A stretch of 64,000 nt of DNA from Armigeres subalbatus (GCF_024139115.2 NW_026942922.1:51523-115522), one strand, 5' to 3'; positions 9,297 to 20,839 are shown, counted from the stretch's first letter. A program made the numbers and translations. The notes: a model not told the origin generated them from the letters alone.

Positions 9297-10283
9297 CCCA
9301 AGTAACACGGTTAGTTGTATGATTGTAAAAAATACATCTTTCGAACATACAGTTGGTTAAGTTTTGGTATAAAAAACAGCTCTCATTACTTTTACACGAC
9401 CCAAAGAGCGCAAAAATTATCGATATTTTCAACATCTTGCAGTTCAACCTTGTTTTTGATTGCACATTCACAAGTACTAGCTAACTTAAGTACTAATGAT
9501 GTTTTCAATGACCGACTCTCAACATGGTTCTGTCAAATTGAATACCAAAACGAAAATGTTTCCGTGTTGGTCAAAGAAATAAATTTTATACAAAAAAACG
9601 AATGGAAACAAGCATGCATGAAATGATGAATACTATTTTAATAAAAATATACTTACTGATCAATCAAATTTGTTTCCAAGTCTCGGTCGAAACATTATAT
9701 GCGGCTCATGATTTATTGGCTAACTTTTCATTTTACCTCTCCTAAGTTCATGCGCCAAAGATTGAAGAAAAATTTAACTAAGCCAAAGCATAATATTTGC
9801 AATTGATATGTAAACATTTTCTCGAATCTGCAAGAGAAAAACAGTATGGCGAGCTCTTGATAAACAACAAGGTCGACGAAGAACGTTCATTGCATTGATA
9901 ATAAAAGATGTTGAAATTACGTTCAAAATGCATATTTTAGCTAAACTCCTATCATTGACACATATATTCTGACAAAACAAATGTCAAAAAGTGAACATGT
10001 TATAACCTTGTTCGTAAAATCTTCCTGTAGACATGTTTTATGTTGTGAGAATGTAAAACGAAACATATCAAATGACCAAACAAATGTCAAAAAACAACAT
10101 GTTATCAGTAAGTTGTAAGAATGTCGTATGAAACATCTTCAATGATTAAACTGCTGTGTGTTTTGCAAAAACCTTTTCATAGCTTTCCTTGAACATAACA
10201 TGTTTTGTATTTCATTTTCCCGACCATTATTCAACATTATTATTAGATCTTCGCTAATAATGATGTTTTCGGTGTTACTTGGG
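9297..10283. mobile_element. Non-autonomous TIR DNA element, about 987 bp, in BEL pol
   Basis: The insert is bounded by inverted 12-bp ends CCCAAGTAACAC and GTGTTACTTGGG, and GTC can be read on both sides (9294-9296 and 10283-10285), a 3-bp duplication allowing one base of ambiguity. It splits the BEL RT-RNase H connection. Inside are imperfect direct repeats of about 100 bp (around 9973-10060 and 10074-10150, sharing AAACAAATGTCAAAAA and AACATGTTAT). There is no transposase frame. A 3-bp duplication is compatible with CACTA-like transposition, but the ends are not CACTA, so the superfamily is open. Confidence 0.6.
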
Positions 10284-11214
10284 TCGTCGCGCATAGCGAA
10301 ACTGTACGTGAAAACGTCTTCGGCTGTGATCCACTTCATCCCGAGCACTGATTCGGTAGTTTCTGCACGCACAAGAGCAAAATCTTTGGATGAATCTGGT
10401 TCGATCTCCCCAGTTCTCCTCAGTACTTCGCCTACATTAGACAGAAAGTTGCGTATTACGAATCCACCTCCTGAATGGACAATTTTGACTTCGTTAACCA
10501 CCTGTGTAGCTTCGTCAACTGTCATAAAGCTGTCCAGGTAGTCGTCCACATAGTGGTGGTCGATAATTGCTGCCGCCGCCCGAGGATACTGTAGTGCGTA
10601 CTGTTGGGCGTTTGCATTTTTGACGAATTGCGCCGTAGACGGAGAGCACGTGGACCCGAACATGGTGACTTCAATAGCGTAGATTTGGGGCGGCATATCG
10701 GATTTGGGACGAAATACGAACATCTGGGTGTTCCTGTCGCTATCTTTCAGTTTTATTTGAAGAAACATCTCCCTGATGTCTCCTGAAACTGCCACGGGAA
10801 ACAATCGGAAACCACTGAGAACTTTCGGCAGAGGTGTGAGTAGATCCGGCCCTTTCAGCAAGTATGAGTTGAAGGAAACTGCTCCAACTTTTGCCGCAGC
10901 ATCCCATATCAACCAAATTTTCGCTGTTTTTTTGGATTGATGACGATTCCTAAAGGTAGAAACCAAGTCCTCCGAGGATCGATGGAGGACGCTTCTGCTT
11001 GGCTGACTTTGCGTATATAGCCCTTCCGCTCGTAGTCGCATAATTGCTCGTGAACTCGCTGCATCAACGCAGCATTTCCATTCAGCTTCTTTTCCAATGC
11101 TTTCATTCGACGGATGGGCATTGGATACGTATTCGGGAACTCCGGATCGTTAACCTTCCATAGGAGACCAGATTCGTAACCGGTTTCTGTACGCCTCGTT
11201 GTATCCACCAGTAA
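10284..11214 (-). pseudogene. BEL/Pao reverse transcriptase
   Basis: The minus-strand frames from 11208 begin ETGYESGLLWKVNDPEFPNT with YPMPIRRMKALEKKL, then VINPKK, a frame change in an A-run at about 10920, and WDAAAKVGAVSFNSYLLKGP. After these come GDIREMFLQIKLKD (motif A), FGSTCSPSTAQF (motif B-like) and the catalytic box YVDDYLDSF (motif C). It synthesises cDNA from the element RNA. It is followed by VLGMKWITAEDVFTYSFAM before the inserted TIR element. The catalytic aspartates are present but the frameshift and later insertions inactivate it. Its 5' side abuts the I element at 11215-11225. Confidence 0.9.
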
Positions 11215-11225
11215 TTGCCTCGCTC
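11215..11225. repeat. Target-site duplication of the I element (left copy)
   Basis: TTGCCTCGCTC occurs here and again at 22849-22859 directly after the poly(A) tail. Two preceding A residues can be counted as part of it. It defines both ends of the I element insertion in BEL pol. Confidence 0.9.
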
Positions 11226-11792
11226 ATTCCTTGTCGAGCTACCGCGCGAGACGGTCGGTTTTGTCTTGCGCTCCGGGTTTGAATCGTTTTTTTCCTAGTG
11301 AGGTTTTCCGAAGTGAAGTGCTATAAACCCAGGCTCCCTGGAAGTGGTTCTATTTGACGAAGTCAATTAGTTTCCATCAAACGAATTTCTGCTACATCGT
11401 TACCGAAACAGCCACGTGATCCATCGGCATCATATCACGCGCACCGCGCCCCGCGCCCCGCGCCACCGGGCCAAACGCGTGCGCTCCGCATCAACTATCG
11501 GCATTAGATCGAACCGAACGTGAACGCAATCATACAGTGAAGTGTGCGGCATTGGTGTTGGTTTCCTGCGCGTACACAGATTGAGTCGACCGGTTGCAGA
11601 CACAGCAAAGACTACAGAAGATAAGAATAAATATAAAATACACCCTTCCTTGTTTCCCCTCCTTGTACCGCTTCCCACATCACTAAAGTTAATAGTTGAA
11701 TAGGTAGTAGATTTTTGCTAGTTTTAGTTACTCTCCTCTCCCATTTTAAACGTTTCTTCCTGGTGTGCCGTTGTGGTGTGCTACCACCGGCA
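11226..11792 (+). promoter_or_regulatory. 5' UTR / internal promoter region of the I-clade LINE
   Basis: Starts right after the duplication with ATTCCTTGTCGAGC and runs 567 bp to the ORF1 ATG. It contains a GC-rich cluster (CACCGCGCCCCGCGCC near 11450) and no long frame. LINEs of this type initiate at base 1 from an internal promoter, so the region should hold Inr/DPE-like elements. I cannot point to one with confidence. Confidence 0.5.
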
Positions 11793-13238
11793 ATGAGTGA
11801 CGATAATTTCGGCGGGGCCCGTCGCGCTCCCTATCTGAGTCTTTATTGTTGGGTAATTCAAATGAACAATCAATGGACGTGAGCAACTTTTCCCCACCCC
11901 TCCGGTGACCTCTCATAATACATCACAAACGAAATCTTCATCTACGACCCCCGCCCGAAGGCTTACCCGCCGAACTCTGGCGGGCCTTTTGTTGTCTTTT
12001 TCGACCTAAAGGGAAAAATTGAATACAAGTCAGATCAGCAAGGATCTGGCGAAGCGATTTTCGTCGCTGATCCGTATTGACACGGTTGGTACAAGTAAGC
12101 TTCGGGTTACTGTTTCAGACCGTAAACAAGCAAATGAGATTGTCACCTGTGAGCTCTTCACACTTGAGTATCGCGTTTATTTACCCTCAAATGAGGTCGA
12201 AATCTCGGGAGTAGTCACCGAAGGGAGTCTGACCTGTGATGAAATCAAGCAGGGCTCCGGATGCTTCAAGAATCCCTCTCTTCCTCCTGTACAGATACTG
12301 GACTGCAGGCAGATGCATTCAGTGCTGCGAGAGGGGGAGAAAAAGGTTTTTTCACTTTCCGACTCATTTTGTGTGACTTTCTCTGGATCAGCGCTTCCGG
12401 ATTTCGTTGTCATTGGGAAACTTCGACTACCAATTCGGTTGTATGTACCGAAGATGATGAATTGCACCAATTGCAAGCAGTTGGGTCATACGGCTCAATA
12501 CTGCTGCAACAAACCACGTTGCTCATCGTGTGGCGAAAGACATTCTGACGGCGCGTGCAAAACACCGCCGAAATGTGTATACTGCAACGGAGACTCCCCG
12601 CATGCGCTCGACGCATGTCCAACGTATATACAGCGACGAGAAACCCATAAGCGATCTTTGCAACAGCGTTCTCGGCGTAGTTATGCCGAAATGTTGAAGA
12701 AGGCCGCTTCTTCTATCGAGTCATCTAACATCTTCTCTAATCTACCAATCGACGATCAGGGCTCTGATTCTGACGTTGACGAAGGGATTCCATTTACATT
12801 CAAAGGTTCGACGAGGAAGCGGGTGAAGCAAAGCCAGAAACCGTCAAAAAAAAGCCTAGAAAGCTGCCTCGCAATAATCCCCAACACAACATGCCCAATT
12901 CTGAAACAGGAGCAAATGCCTCAAAACGTTCATCTCCGGGGTTCAACCTCCGCGAGACTAGAGACTTTCCGCCTCTTCGGAATGTAAATAAAATCCCGGA
13001 TACTGCAGTTTTCCCGATATGGCAGCCAGAAAATGAACACCCAGAACGTCCTGAGCAAGCACAGAGCGCTCCAATGTTCACATTTTCTGGCATCGTTGAT
13101 TTCATTCTCAACTTTTTTAGCGCTTCAGATTCAGTGAAAAACTTAGTCAATTCAATCCTCCCTCTTTTGATTCCGCTTTTGAAGCAGCTGGCTTCTAAAA
13201 TGCCCATCCTCGAAACAATCGTATCCTTCGATGGCTGA
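11793..13238 (+). pseudogene. I-clade ORF1 (Gag-like), frameshifted
   Basis: The ATG at 11793 opens MSDDNFGG, after which the frame changes at least twice before 12019. The long frame 12019-12987 holds the nucleic-acid-binding core with three knuckles: CTNCKQLGHTAQYC, CSSCGERHSDGAC and CVYCNGDSPHALDAC. An A-run at about 12844-12851 shifts the frame by one. The C-terminal third continues in the other frame to 13238, ending in a hydrophobic helix region (VDFILNFF, LLIPLLKQLA). ORF1 proteins coat the element RNA. The stop overlaps the ORF2 start by 8 nt. Confidence 0.85.
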
Positions 13239-15606
13239 TTCAGTCAACAAAGCTAATACGATTTCGGTTCTACAATGGAACTGTCGAAGTCTTCTTCCAA
13301 AGCTAGATATTTTCAAATTTTTAGTCAATAAATTACAATGTGATGTATTTGCGTTAAGCGAAACATGGCTAACTTCTGACGTGAACCTTCTTTCCCTGAT
13401 TTTAACATCATCCGCCGGGATCGTGCAAACCATTATGGAGGAGTACTTTTAGGAATAAGGAAGCACCACTCGTTTTACCGAATCGATCTTGCGCCAATGT
13501 CAGGCATCGAAGCTGTCGCATGTCAAATGACTGTTCGAGGAAAAGAATTTAGTATAGCCTCTGTATATCTCCCACCAAAAACTGCGATACCTCATAGAGA
13601 TCTTTCGAATATTTGCTCGGTTATGCCCGAGCCACGGTTGCTGTTGGGTGATTTCAACTCCCATGGAACAGGCTGGGGAGAACTGTACGACGATAACCGC
13701 TCATCCATGATATATGACATCTGTGATGACTTCAATATGACTATTTTAAATACCGGAGAAGTTACAAGAGTGGGACCTCCAGCCAAAGATAGTCGCTTAG
13801 ATCTTTCAATTTGTTCGAGTTCATTATCGTTGGACTGTACATGGAAGGTGATCCAAGATCCCCATGGCAGTGATCATTTGCCAATCGAAATTTCAATGTC
13901 CAATGGAACATACCAGAATCCCCTAGTCAACATTGCATATGACCTTACGAAACACATCGACTGGAGCAAATATGCGGAGGCGATTTGTGATGGTGAACAA
14001 CATGTTGAGGTGCTTCCACCGCGTGAAGAATACCAATTTCTATCAGATCTAATTCTTAACAGTGCGCTTCAGGCACAACGTTTCCCGGTTCCTGGCAGTT
14101 CGGTTCGTAAAAAACCTCCCAGTCCGTGGTGGGATAATGAGTGTACAATTCTGTATCGTGAGAAATCCGCCGCGTTCAAGGACTTTCGAAAGCAAGGTTT
14201 GGTCGATCTTTTTAAACGGTATATTGATTTTGAATCCCAGTTTAAAAAGCTGGGTAAGTTGAAAAAAAAACGCGATTATTGGTGCAGCTTTGGCGTAGGA
14301 TTGTCGCGCGAAACTTCAATGAGAACCCTATGGAATGTTGGCAGGAGAATGCGTAACGCATCGGCGGTTCACGAAGATCGTGAAAATTCTCCGTGGTGGA
14401 TCTTTGATGTCGCTAAAAACGTTTTCCCGAATTCGGTTCCAGTTAAGCAAACCTGTCGTGATACTTTAGCTGACAAAGATGATATTAACCGACCCTTTCT
14501 GATGACCGAATTCTCAACTGCTCTATTTTCATGCAACAATTCTGTCCTAGGGATGGATAGAATTAAGTTCAATTTGCTTTAAAACATGTACAATCTTGAA
14601 CATGTACAATCGATTCCATGAGGATAATATTGTTCCGGATGATTGGAGGCAAGTGAGGGTGATAGCCATCCAAAAGCCGGGTAAACCTGCGTCCGATTAT
14701 AACTCGTACCGTCCTATCGCAATGCTGTCGTGTCTACGTAAGCTTTTCGAGAAGATGATTCTTTACGGTTGGATAGCTGGGTTGAATCAAATAATCTATT
14801 GTCAGATACACAGTTTGGTTTTCGTAGGGGGAAAGGAACGAACGACTGCCTTGCGCTGCTTTCTTCGGAGATTCAACTTACCTTCGCCCATAAAAAGCAG
14901 ATGGGTTCTGTATTTTTGGATATTAAGGGTGCTTTTGACTCAGTTTGTGTTGACGTCTTATCTGACAAGCTACACGCGTGTGGACTTTCGCCGACTTTAA
15001 ACAACTTCTTGTACAATTTGTTGTCAGAGAAGCATATGAATTTCTCTCTTGGTGACTTGACAACCTTACGAATTAGCTACATGGGTCTCCCGTTTGAGCC
15101 CCCTACTTTATAATTTTTACGTCAGAGACATTGATGCATGTCTCATGGAAAATTGCACTTTAAAACAGCTTGCGGATGATTGCGTTGTTTCCGTTTCGGG
15201 ATCAACCGCATCTGAACTGCAAGAGCCGTTACAAAATACTATGGATAATTTGTCGAACTGGGCTTTGACACTTGGTATCGATTTCTCTCCAGAGAAAACT
15301 GAGATGGTCATATTTTCAAAAAAGCATAAGCCAGCAAAGTTTCCGCTTCAGCTGATGGGTAAAACGATCTCTCATAGCATGTCTTCCAAATATCTTGGGG
15401 TGTGGTTCGATTCAAAATGTACATTTGGAAAACACATTGTATATCTGACACAAAAATGTCAGCAGCGAATCAACTTTATGCGAACAATAACAGGTACATG
15501 GTGGGGAGCCCATCCGGAAGATTTGCTTCGGCTGTACCGGTCAACCATCCTGTCAGTTTTAGAATACGGTAGTTTTTGTTTTCAATCCGCGGCAAAGACT
15601 CACATG
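13231..15606 (+). pseudogene. I-clade ORF2, endonuclease and reverse transcriptase part
   Basis: ORF2 starts at the ATG at 13231 inside the end of ORF1. The APE endonuclease shows LQWNCRSLLPK, LSETWL, then after a frameshift at about 13388 LLLGDFNSHG, DSRLDLSIC and GSDHLPIEI with the catalytic His. RT blocks follow: VIAIQKPGKPASDYNSYRPI, FGFRRGKGTND, VFLDIKGAFDSV (motif A), a damaged YMGLP motif B, and LKQLADDCVV, where the YADD box reads LADD. Frame changes fall near 14580, 14770 and 15090. A 13-bp unit AACATGTACAATC is repeated at about 14583-14610 where coding sequence is missing. The frame is cut at 15606 by the 5.6-kb insertion. Confidence 0.85.
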
Positions 15607-16124
15607 GGATACTTGTAAATCACGCAGCCGCTTAAGGTAAGTTAAAAGTTCTCATACAGAAAGCTGTTTGAAGTACTTACGGCTTAGAAAATCAATAAAA
15701 AGTACAATTACCATAAAAGGAATTAACAAACGGAATCTAAAATACGTCTCTTCCGTAGTGGTATGCGGATGTCATAGAAGAAAATATTGCATTAAAGGGA
15801 AAAAGATAAATAAATACAGGATATAGATTCGAGGGATTATATTGAAATCAGGTTGCCTCCATTTGGTATGCATTTGCTCCACATATCTTTAGGTTACACA
15901 TCGTCGTAACGATGAACTTGGTTTGCTTTTCGAGGATGACAAAGGGTAGTTCAATTTATTAATGTTAATAGTTTTACAACCGTTCGTTTAAAATGAATGA
16001 AATAAAATTTCTTAAGAGATGTATGACTTTAGCTGACGATAATGCCTCCCTAGCCTCCCGGCTATCATTCTTACTCGGGAATAGACTCTGCAATAAAAAG
16101 GTACATTACTTCAAAATAAAATAC
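15607..16124. other. Non-coding left part of the 5.6-kb insertion
   Basis: AT-rich, no credible coding frame. It may be the 3' UTR of the minus-strand OTU element (which stops at 16125) or part of the outer element. There is no T-run that would mark a poly(A) end of a minus-strand LINE. Confidence 0.4.
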
Positions 16125-17194
16125 TTATTTAATCCAGTATGTACCCCAATCACTAGCATCGGACTCTTCATATTCATAAATCTGATTCAATTTCTGATGA
16201 AATCTGTTTTTGTCTCTAGCAAGGTCTTTCCATTCATCATAAGTAAGATCACCGAACCGCTGCATGGTCTGATGTATGCTGTCCCACCATGTAAAACTAG
16301 GTCTACACGCCCGTAGTTTAGAGGGCCTCAATCGAGCAGCGCAACGTAGTGGATGCGATGGACTTCGGCGTCGAACGTGACCCCACCAGCGCATCTGGTA
16401 AATTCGAATTTTTTTAGTGATTCGTTTTTTATTCAATAGTTTGTTGATAGAAATAGGTAGCGTAGAACCATCAGTGTTGTGGCACAAACTTGACATACTT
16501 TGCACCACCTGTCGCTCATATCCCCTTATTGACTTTCGACTATATTTAGTTAGCACCGCTACCTGCGTGCCATAAAGCATAGCAGGTGCAACAACGGATT
16601 CGTACATGATACGTCCAATCTGCCAAGACGGTCGGAACCTCTTCAAAAAATCTAATATAACCCTGGAAATTTGAACAGCATTCCGGCAACGCGTTCGAAC
16701 TGTTTTTGGTCGTTCAAGTCGAGCAGTGAGGTAAATTCCAAGGTAGCGAAGGGGTTCTGTAGTCTTGTATAACTTTCCATCTATTTCGACTTCTTCCACT
16801 GCATCACCGCCCGGCTCCCGAATCAAGACTTTGCATTTTGCGTCATTCAATCTCAGACCAACATAACCCAAAAACTCCCTTATTTTTTGCAGAATTAGCT
16901 CCAAATCTTCAATTCGCTCCACTATAATAATAAGGTCGTCAGCAAAAGCGAGTATCATAGGAAGAGTAAGTTGGCCATCCTGATTCAAACGTAGCCCATC
17001 CACCTCATCGGCCACTGACTCCAATACTGCTTCCATCACTAAATTGAACAAAAAGGGAGATAGCGGACACCCTTGCTTTATTCCACGCTTCCGTTGGAAA
17101 GGTCTCGTCAGCTGTCCTTTCCATAACACCTGCTGCTGTTCTCCAGTTAAACACTCCAGAATTCGATTAATAAGACGTGTCGACACGCCTTTGC

Positions 17195-17258
17195 CTATAA
17201 TGTTAGGTTATTAATATCGCGGGTTCTTTTTTTTATCTAAAAATCTTAACACTCATAC
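17195..17258 (-). other. Predicted spliceosomal intron (64 bp) in the RT domain
   Basis: On the minus strand the exon ends TTGAGAG, followed by GTATGAGT, and the intron closes TTATAG before GCAAAGGCG. It contains stops in the RT frame, and its removal joins the ILRG and KGVSTRL parts in frame between RT motifs A and B. Size and splice sites fit dipteran minimal introns. Confidence 0.7.
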
Positions 17259-18757
17259 CTCTCAATATCGAAGGCAAGGCATCCAAAGATACCTGATCAA
17301 AGGCCTTTTCTATATCGAGGGACATCAATAATGTGGGTTTACCTCCGTTCCAACGCTCCTGCAATATTCGCTGAAGGACATGAAGGTGATCCACTGTCGA
17401 CCTCCCCGGTAAAAATGCTGCTTGATGGAGTCCCAAAGGAGGAATCGTATGTTGCAGTTTACCTAATATCCAAGCAGCGTATACCTTGTACGCTGTACAG
17501 CTTAAGCATATACGACGGTAATCATCAATGGACTTTGGTCTTCTGATCTTTGGAATCGGTACCACCAATACGTGCTTCCACTCAGTCGGCAATCTATTTT
17601 CCGTCCACACCTTCAGCAACAGCGCATGCAGCTCACTGATAGTACGATCGTCGCAATACTTAAAAAATTCCGCGTACATCGCATCTACTCCAGGTGTCTT
17701 CCCATTCTTCATTCTGCTGACAATTTCCTGTATTTCTTGCAAAGTTGGTGCCGAAACCGAATCGGGTTCTACTGATTCTTGCATCGGATTTGGAATAAAA
17801 GATGAATCGCCATCGACAATCCAATCGCTCAATCGAATAGAAGGCAATGGTGCTCGGTACGATCGCTTCTTCTTGTATCTCTTCAGATAACGAAAGGTTC
17901 GGTTGATGCGTTCACCGACAGGGTACTGAGACAAATTCTTGAAAAAGTTCTCAACTTCTTCTTCTTCGTACCCACGAATCATCTTTCGCAAAAACTCCTG
18001 GGCATCAGCAAGTTTATATTTCCATTTGGGATGACTTGAACGTTTTGTCCAGAACAAATATTTCTTTACAGTAGCAAAAGCTCTTCGACATCGTCGATCG
18101 GGAGGCATAAATGAAGGTTTTGAGAGAACAGCGGCGGCTGAGGTTTGTACTTTATCTTTTAATTTATCCCAAGTTTCGTCCACGGTAACACTTGATTCGA
18201 ACTCAGCATTGTCCAAACTAAGCTTTTCTTGATACCTCTTCTGAACTTCAGGGAGCTTCAGCAAAGCGGGATTCACATTACCTTTTCGCCTTGACGCAAC
18301 CTTGTTAGAAGACTTAGCAGCAGGTTGAAACTTTGAATGATTCTCCACAATATTACAAAGAAGTAACTTGTGATCAGTTGAAATTTTTGAAGACAACAAA
18401 GCTCTCAAACGCTTGATATACAAGCCCGAATCAAGGTGCGTTAAGATGTGATCCACCTGACTCCTGACGTTTCCATTGGACCATTGTCCGTACAGCGAAA
18501 TTATTCAAACAAAGAAATAGCTTCATCTGCAGTCCATTGTCGTTAAATTGATCGTGTCCAGCAAACTTTCCAATGAGCTTCGACTCAGCAGTTGACAAGT
18601 TGTGGCATGACAAATGACTATTAAAATCTCCAGCGATCACCAGATTTTGAGTTCCGGATAACTTTCCGAGAAGTGCACCTAATTCGGCATAAAAACGATC
18701 TCCATTCCGATTAGGCCCGTGAACGTTCAAAACATCAATACTCCGAAATGAATCGAC

Positions 18758-18808
18758 CTACAATGACATAGCTAATGGAATGGAAATTACACTGTAGGGC
18801 GTACATAC
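18758..18808 (-). other. Predicted spliceosomal intron (51 bp) in the endonuclease domain
   Basis: Donor GTATGTAC follows CTTCAG, and the acceptor is CATTGTAG before GTCGATTC. The intron is 17 codons long but ends in an in-frame TAG, so the endonuclease is truncated unless it is spliced. Removal joins HVELQ to VDSFRSIDVLNVHGPN, the block containing the conserved Asn of APE endonucleases. Confidence 0.7.
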
Positions 18809-19170
18809 CTGAAGCTCAACATGCTGAATATTGACGCTAGAAAAGTTACTTCTTTTGACGCTCGCATTCAAGCCACGACGCACTAAAATTGCCAGTCCTC
18901 GTTTCTGATTACAAGTCTGCTCTCCCATGTTCCAAAAATAATTAGAAGATATAGCGTATGAACAATCCAGATTTACTTCCTGTAAAACTGCCACGTGTAC
19001 ATCATGGAATAATAGGAGAGAATCAATGTCCTCGCGTTTTCTTTCATTACGGCACCCATTAACATTAAAGGACGCAAATCGTAAACCTTGCTGTGGGTTC
19101 ACAACAATAGAAGCAACTTCGGTTACCTGAGAGTCTGTCAACTCTTTTCGAGAGGCCTTTTGTGCGATAG

Positions 19171-20235
19171 CTATTGGATGCGGCGAACATCGCCGACGTG
19201 ATGAAAATTCATGTGTTGAAAATCTTCTACGATATGAATGGTCACAGTAGAGACTGTTAATGAAGGATCGAATTGCAGGGAACTCTCTTCTTGGGTGTTA
19301 TGCACAAATATCCTAATGTTGAGCAGGTCTGCCAGAATAACTAGAGAAGCTTTTCCTCCATCGTGTCTCCCAATTCTCAGCCGAAAAGAGAAGTCATTCA
19401 CGTCCTTCAAGCATGCATAGGGTACACCACAGGAAGAAAGAAAGTCCAACGAGCGATGATCTATCTCATCAGCTACTAAGCAACGGAACAGGAACAAAGT
19501 CTCAGAGGGAGTATCAACTCTTATTAGTTGATGAATGATTGAGAGGAACAGAGCGTCATGACTGTCACGGAACCATTTCACCTGTGTATGTAAGTAAAAT
19601 GTAATCACGCATTCAACACAATTAATAAAAAGAAGGGAAAATACCTGTACTGGATAGCTGAAGCTCGGTATCTCTTGAACTGTACCTCCACCAGTGTCCA
19701 ACCGGGGTCCTGCTTCCCGAATACACATCACACTGTCATAATGAGTTTTCGCTGATTCTATAAGGCAATCCGGACGGCTGTTTTCTTGCAAAGCGAAACC
19801 TCGATAGTAAATATTATGGCGGGGAAGGTCAACTACTTCGGAATATGCAGGTCGGAACTCGAGTTTAGAGCCCTCTTGATGAACAATAATTATCACTTGG
19901 TAAACAGTAGCGAGGGCTGAAATTGACTCTTCACCTCCCCAGAATCCGCTAATCTCCAGCTTGTTTAGAAACATGTCCACTTTATCGTCGATAGGGCAAT
20001 ACTCCACAAACTCGTCTGCAGCATGGAAAGCTAGCTGATCGTAGTAATACGGTAGATTATTCCGAATCTCCGCAACAGCAGCTAAACGTGCCTGCTGACT
20101 GTACGACTTGAATAGATGATGCTTGGGGGATATTCCATAAACCTGATGAACGATTGAGCCGAAAAGGCAATCCCCATCTCCAGGAATCTTCATTAACCAG
20201 AAACGATTTCCACTTCCATCCACAATCTGCTCCAT
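19171..20235 (-). CDS. OTU cysteine protease ORF of the retroelement, with a second degenerate OTU domain
   Basis: A minus-strand frame of 355 codons starts at the ATG at 20235 (MEQIVDGSGNRFW). Residues 12-170 form an OTU deubiquitinase-type domain: PGDGDCLFGSIVHQ with catalytic Cys23, a WGGEESISALATVY segment near 99-112, IIIVH near 115-119, and His165 in KTHYDSV. After a linker, residues from about 205 repeat the plan as SHDALFLSIIHQLI, where the Cys position is Ala, then KASLVILADLLNIRIFVH and NFHHV: a probably inactive OTU copy. A 63-bp in-frame intron (19582-19644) separates them. The protein may cleave ubiquitin or process the element proteins; its role is unknown. It lies just upstream of the endonuclease/RT ORF on the same strand. 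Confidence 0.8.
   Translation of the reverse strand: MEQIVDGSGNRFWLMKIPGDGDCLFGSIVHQVYGISPKHHLFKSYSQQARLAAVAEIRNNLPYYYDQLAFHAADEFVEYCPIDDKVDMFLNKLEISGFWGGEESISALATVYQVIIIVHQEGSKLEFRPAYSEVVDLPRHNIYYRGFALQENSRPDCLIESAKTHYDSVMCIREAGPRLDTGGGTVQEIPSFSYPVQVFSLLFINCVECVITFYLHTQVKWFRDSHDALFLSIIHQLIRVDTPSETLFLFRCLVADEIDHRSLDFLSSCGVPYACLKDVNDFSFRLRIGRHDGGKASLVILADLLNIRIFVHNTQEESSLQFDPSLTVSTVTIHIVEDFQHMNFHHVGDVRRIQ
19582..19644 (-). other. Predicted spliceosomal intron (63 bp) between the two OTU domains
   Basis: Donor GTATTTTCC follows AGTACAG, and the acceptor TACATACACAG precedes GTGAAATGG after a T-rich stretch. It is a multiple of three and has no stop, so it can be translated as a hydrophobic insert (SLLFINCVECVITFYL) or spliced. 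The match to the other two introns in size and strand favours splicing. Confidence 0.55.
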
Positions 20236-20613
20236 CTTAAAAAGCAATGTATAGTCTTGGAGAACTTGAAAATTTACCTTTGAATAGTAAGCCGAATAAA
20301 TTCTATGACGCCAAGAATGACTACCAAAATTGAACTAAAAATCCAGCCCGTAGCATGCCAGAGATTTTTTTCCTATGTACTGATGAATATATAATGGCTT
20401 GTATACTAGAAATCGAGGACTGATGTATGAGTGAGTCACTGATAGAAATGCAATGACGCAAATTTACGGTTTTATAGTAGCACCAAAATAACATAGCCCA
20501 TCGGAGTCCTCGAAAAGCAAGCAGACATTTTTGTTATCATTGTTATTATTTATCAAAAAGGCATTAATGTTAGGATTTCTTATTCATTTATAGGCGTGTG
20601 TGCTATGTACATA
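20236..20613. other. Upstream region of the OTU retroelement
   Basis: Non-coding, AT-rich. On the minus strand a weak 42-bp intron candidate (donor GTAAATTT at 20277, acceptor TTTTTAAG at 20236) would end right before the OTU ATG. This is shorter than usual introns and may be chance. The 5' end of the element cannot be placed. Confidence 0.35.
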
Positions 20614-20839
20614 CAGTATCCCCCGTTGTTTGTCCGGACCTCGCTAATCCGACGACTCGTTAGTCCGGATCTCGCTGATTCGGAATTTTGCGGATTAAAA
20701 AGTATCAACACTTGTTTGAACACATTATACTGTCAGTTTTTAGATTTTTGCTGTGATTTTGTTTTGGTTTTTTTGTATGGATTTGACGGTCGGTCCGATA
20801 GTCCGGCCATACATTTATCGGACCAGCGGGGGTATATTG
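20614..20839. mobile_element. Tc1/mariner (pogo-like) MITE, 226 bp, TA duplication
   Basis: The ends are inverted and imperfect (CAGTATCCCCCGTTG on the left, CAATATACCCCCGCTGG as reverse complement of the right) and are flanked by TA at 20612-20613 and 20840-20841. Subterminal TCCGGAC/TCCGATA motifs recur on both sides. No transposase is present. TA target and end sequence indicate a pogo/Tc1-mariner-derived non-autonomous element. Confidence 0.75.

Larger units (their letters stand above)
16125..19141 (-). pseudogene. Non-LTR retroelement ORF2: APE endonuclease and RT, with introns
   Basis: On the minus strand, the endonuclease shows GLRFASFNVNGCRNERK, VAVLQEVNLD, LVIAGDFNSHL, QVDHILTHLD and TDHKLLL. 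The RT shows NGKTPGVDAMYAEFFK, VVPIPKIRRPKSIDDYR, FLPGRSTVDHLHVLQ, LMSLDIEKAFDQV (motif A), GIKQGCPLSPFLFNLV (motif B) and ILAFADDLIII (motif C). A C-terminal RWWGHVRRRSPSHP block with a Trp/Asp helix resembles RTE-type ends. Two predicted introns (18758-18808, 17195-17258) must be removed to keep the frame, and one single-base frameshift lies near 18480. The first in-frame ATG is not obvious; the frame is open upstream of 19141. Clade assignment (RTE-like) is tentative; all RT catalytic aspartates are present. Confidence 0.8.
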
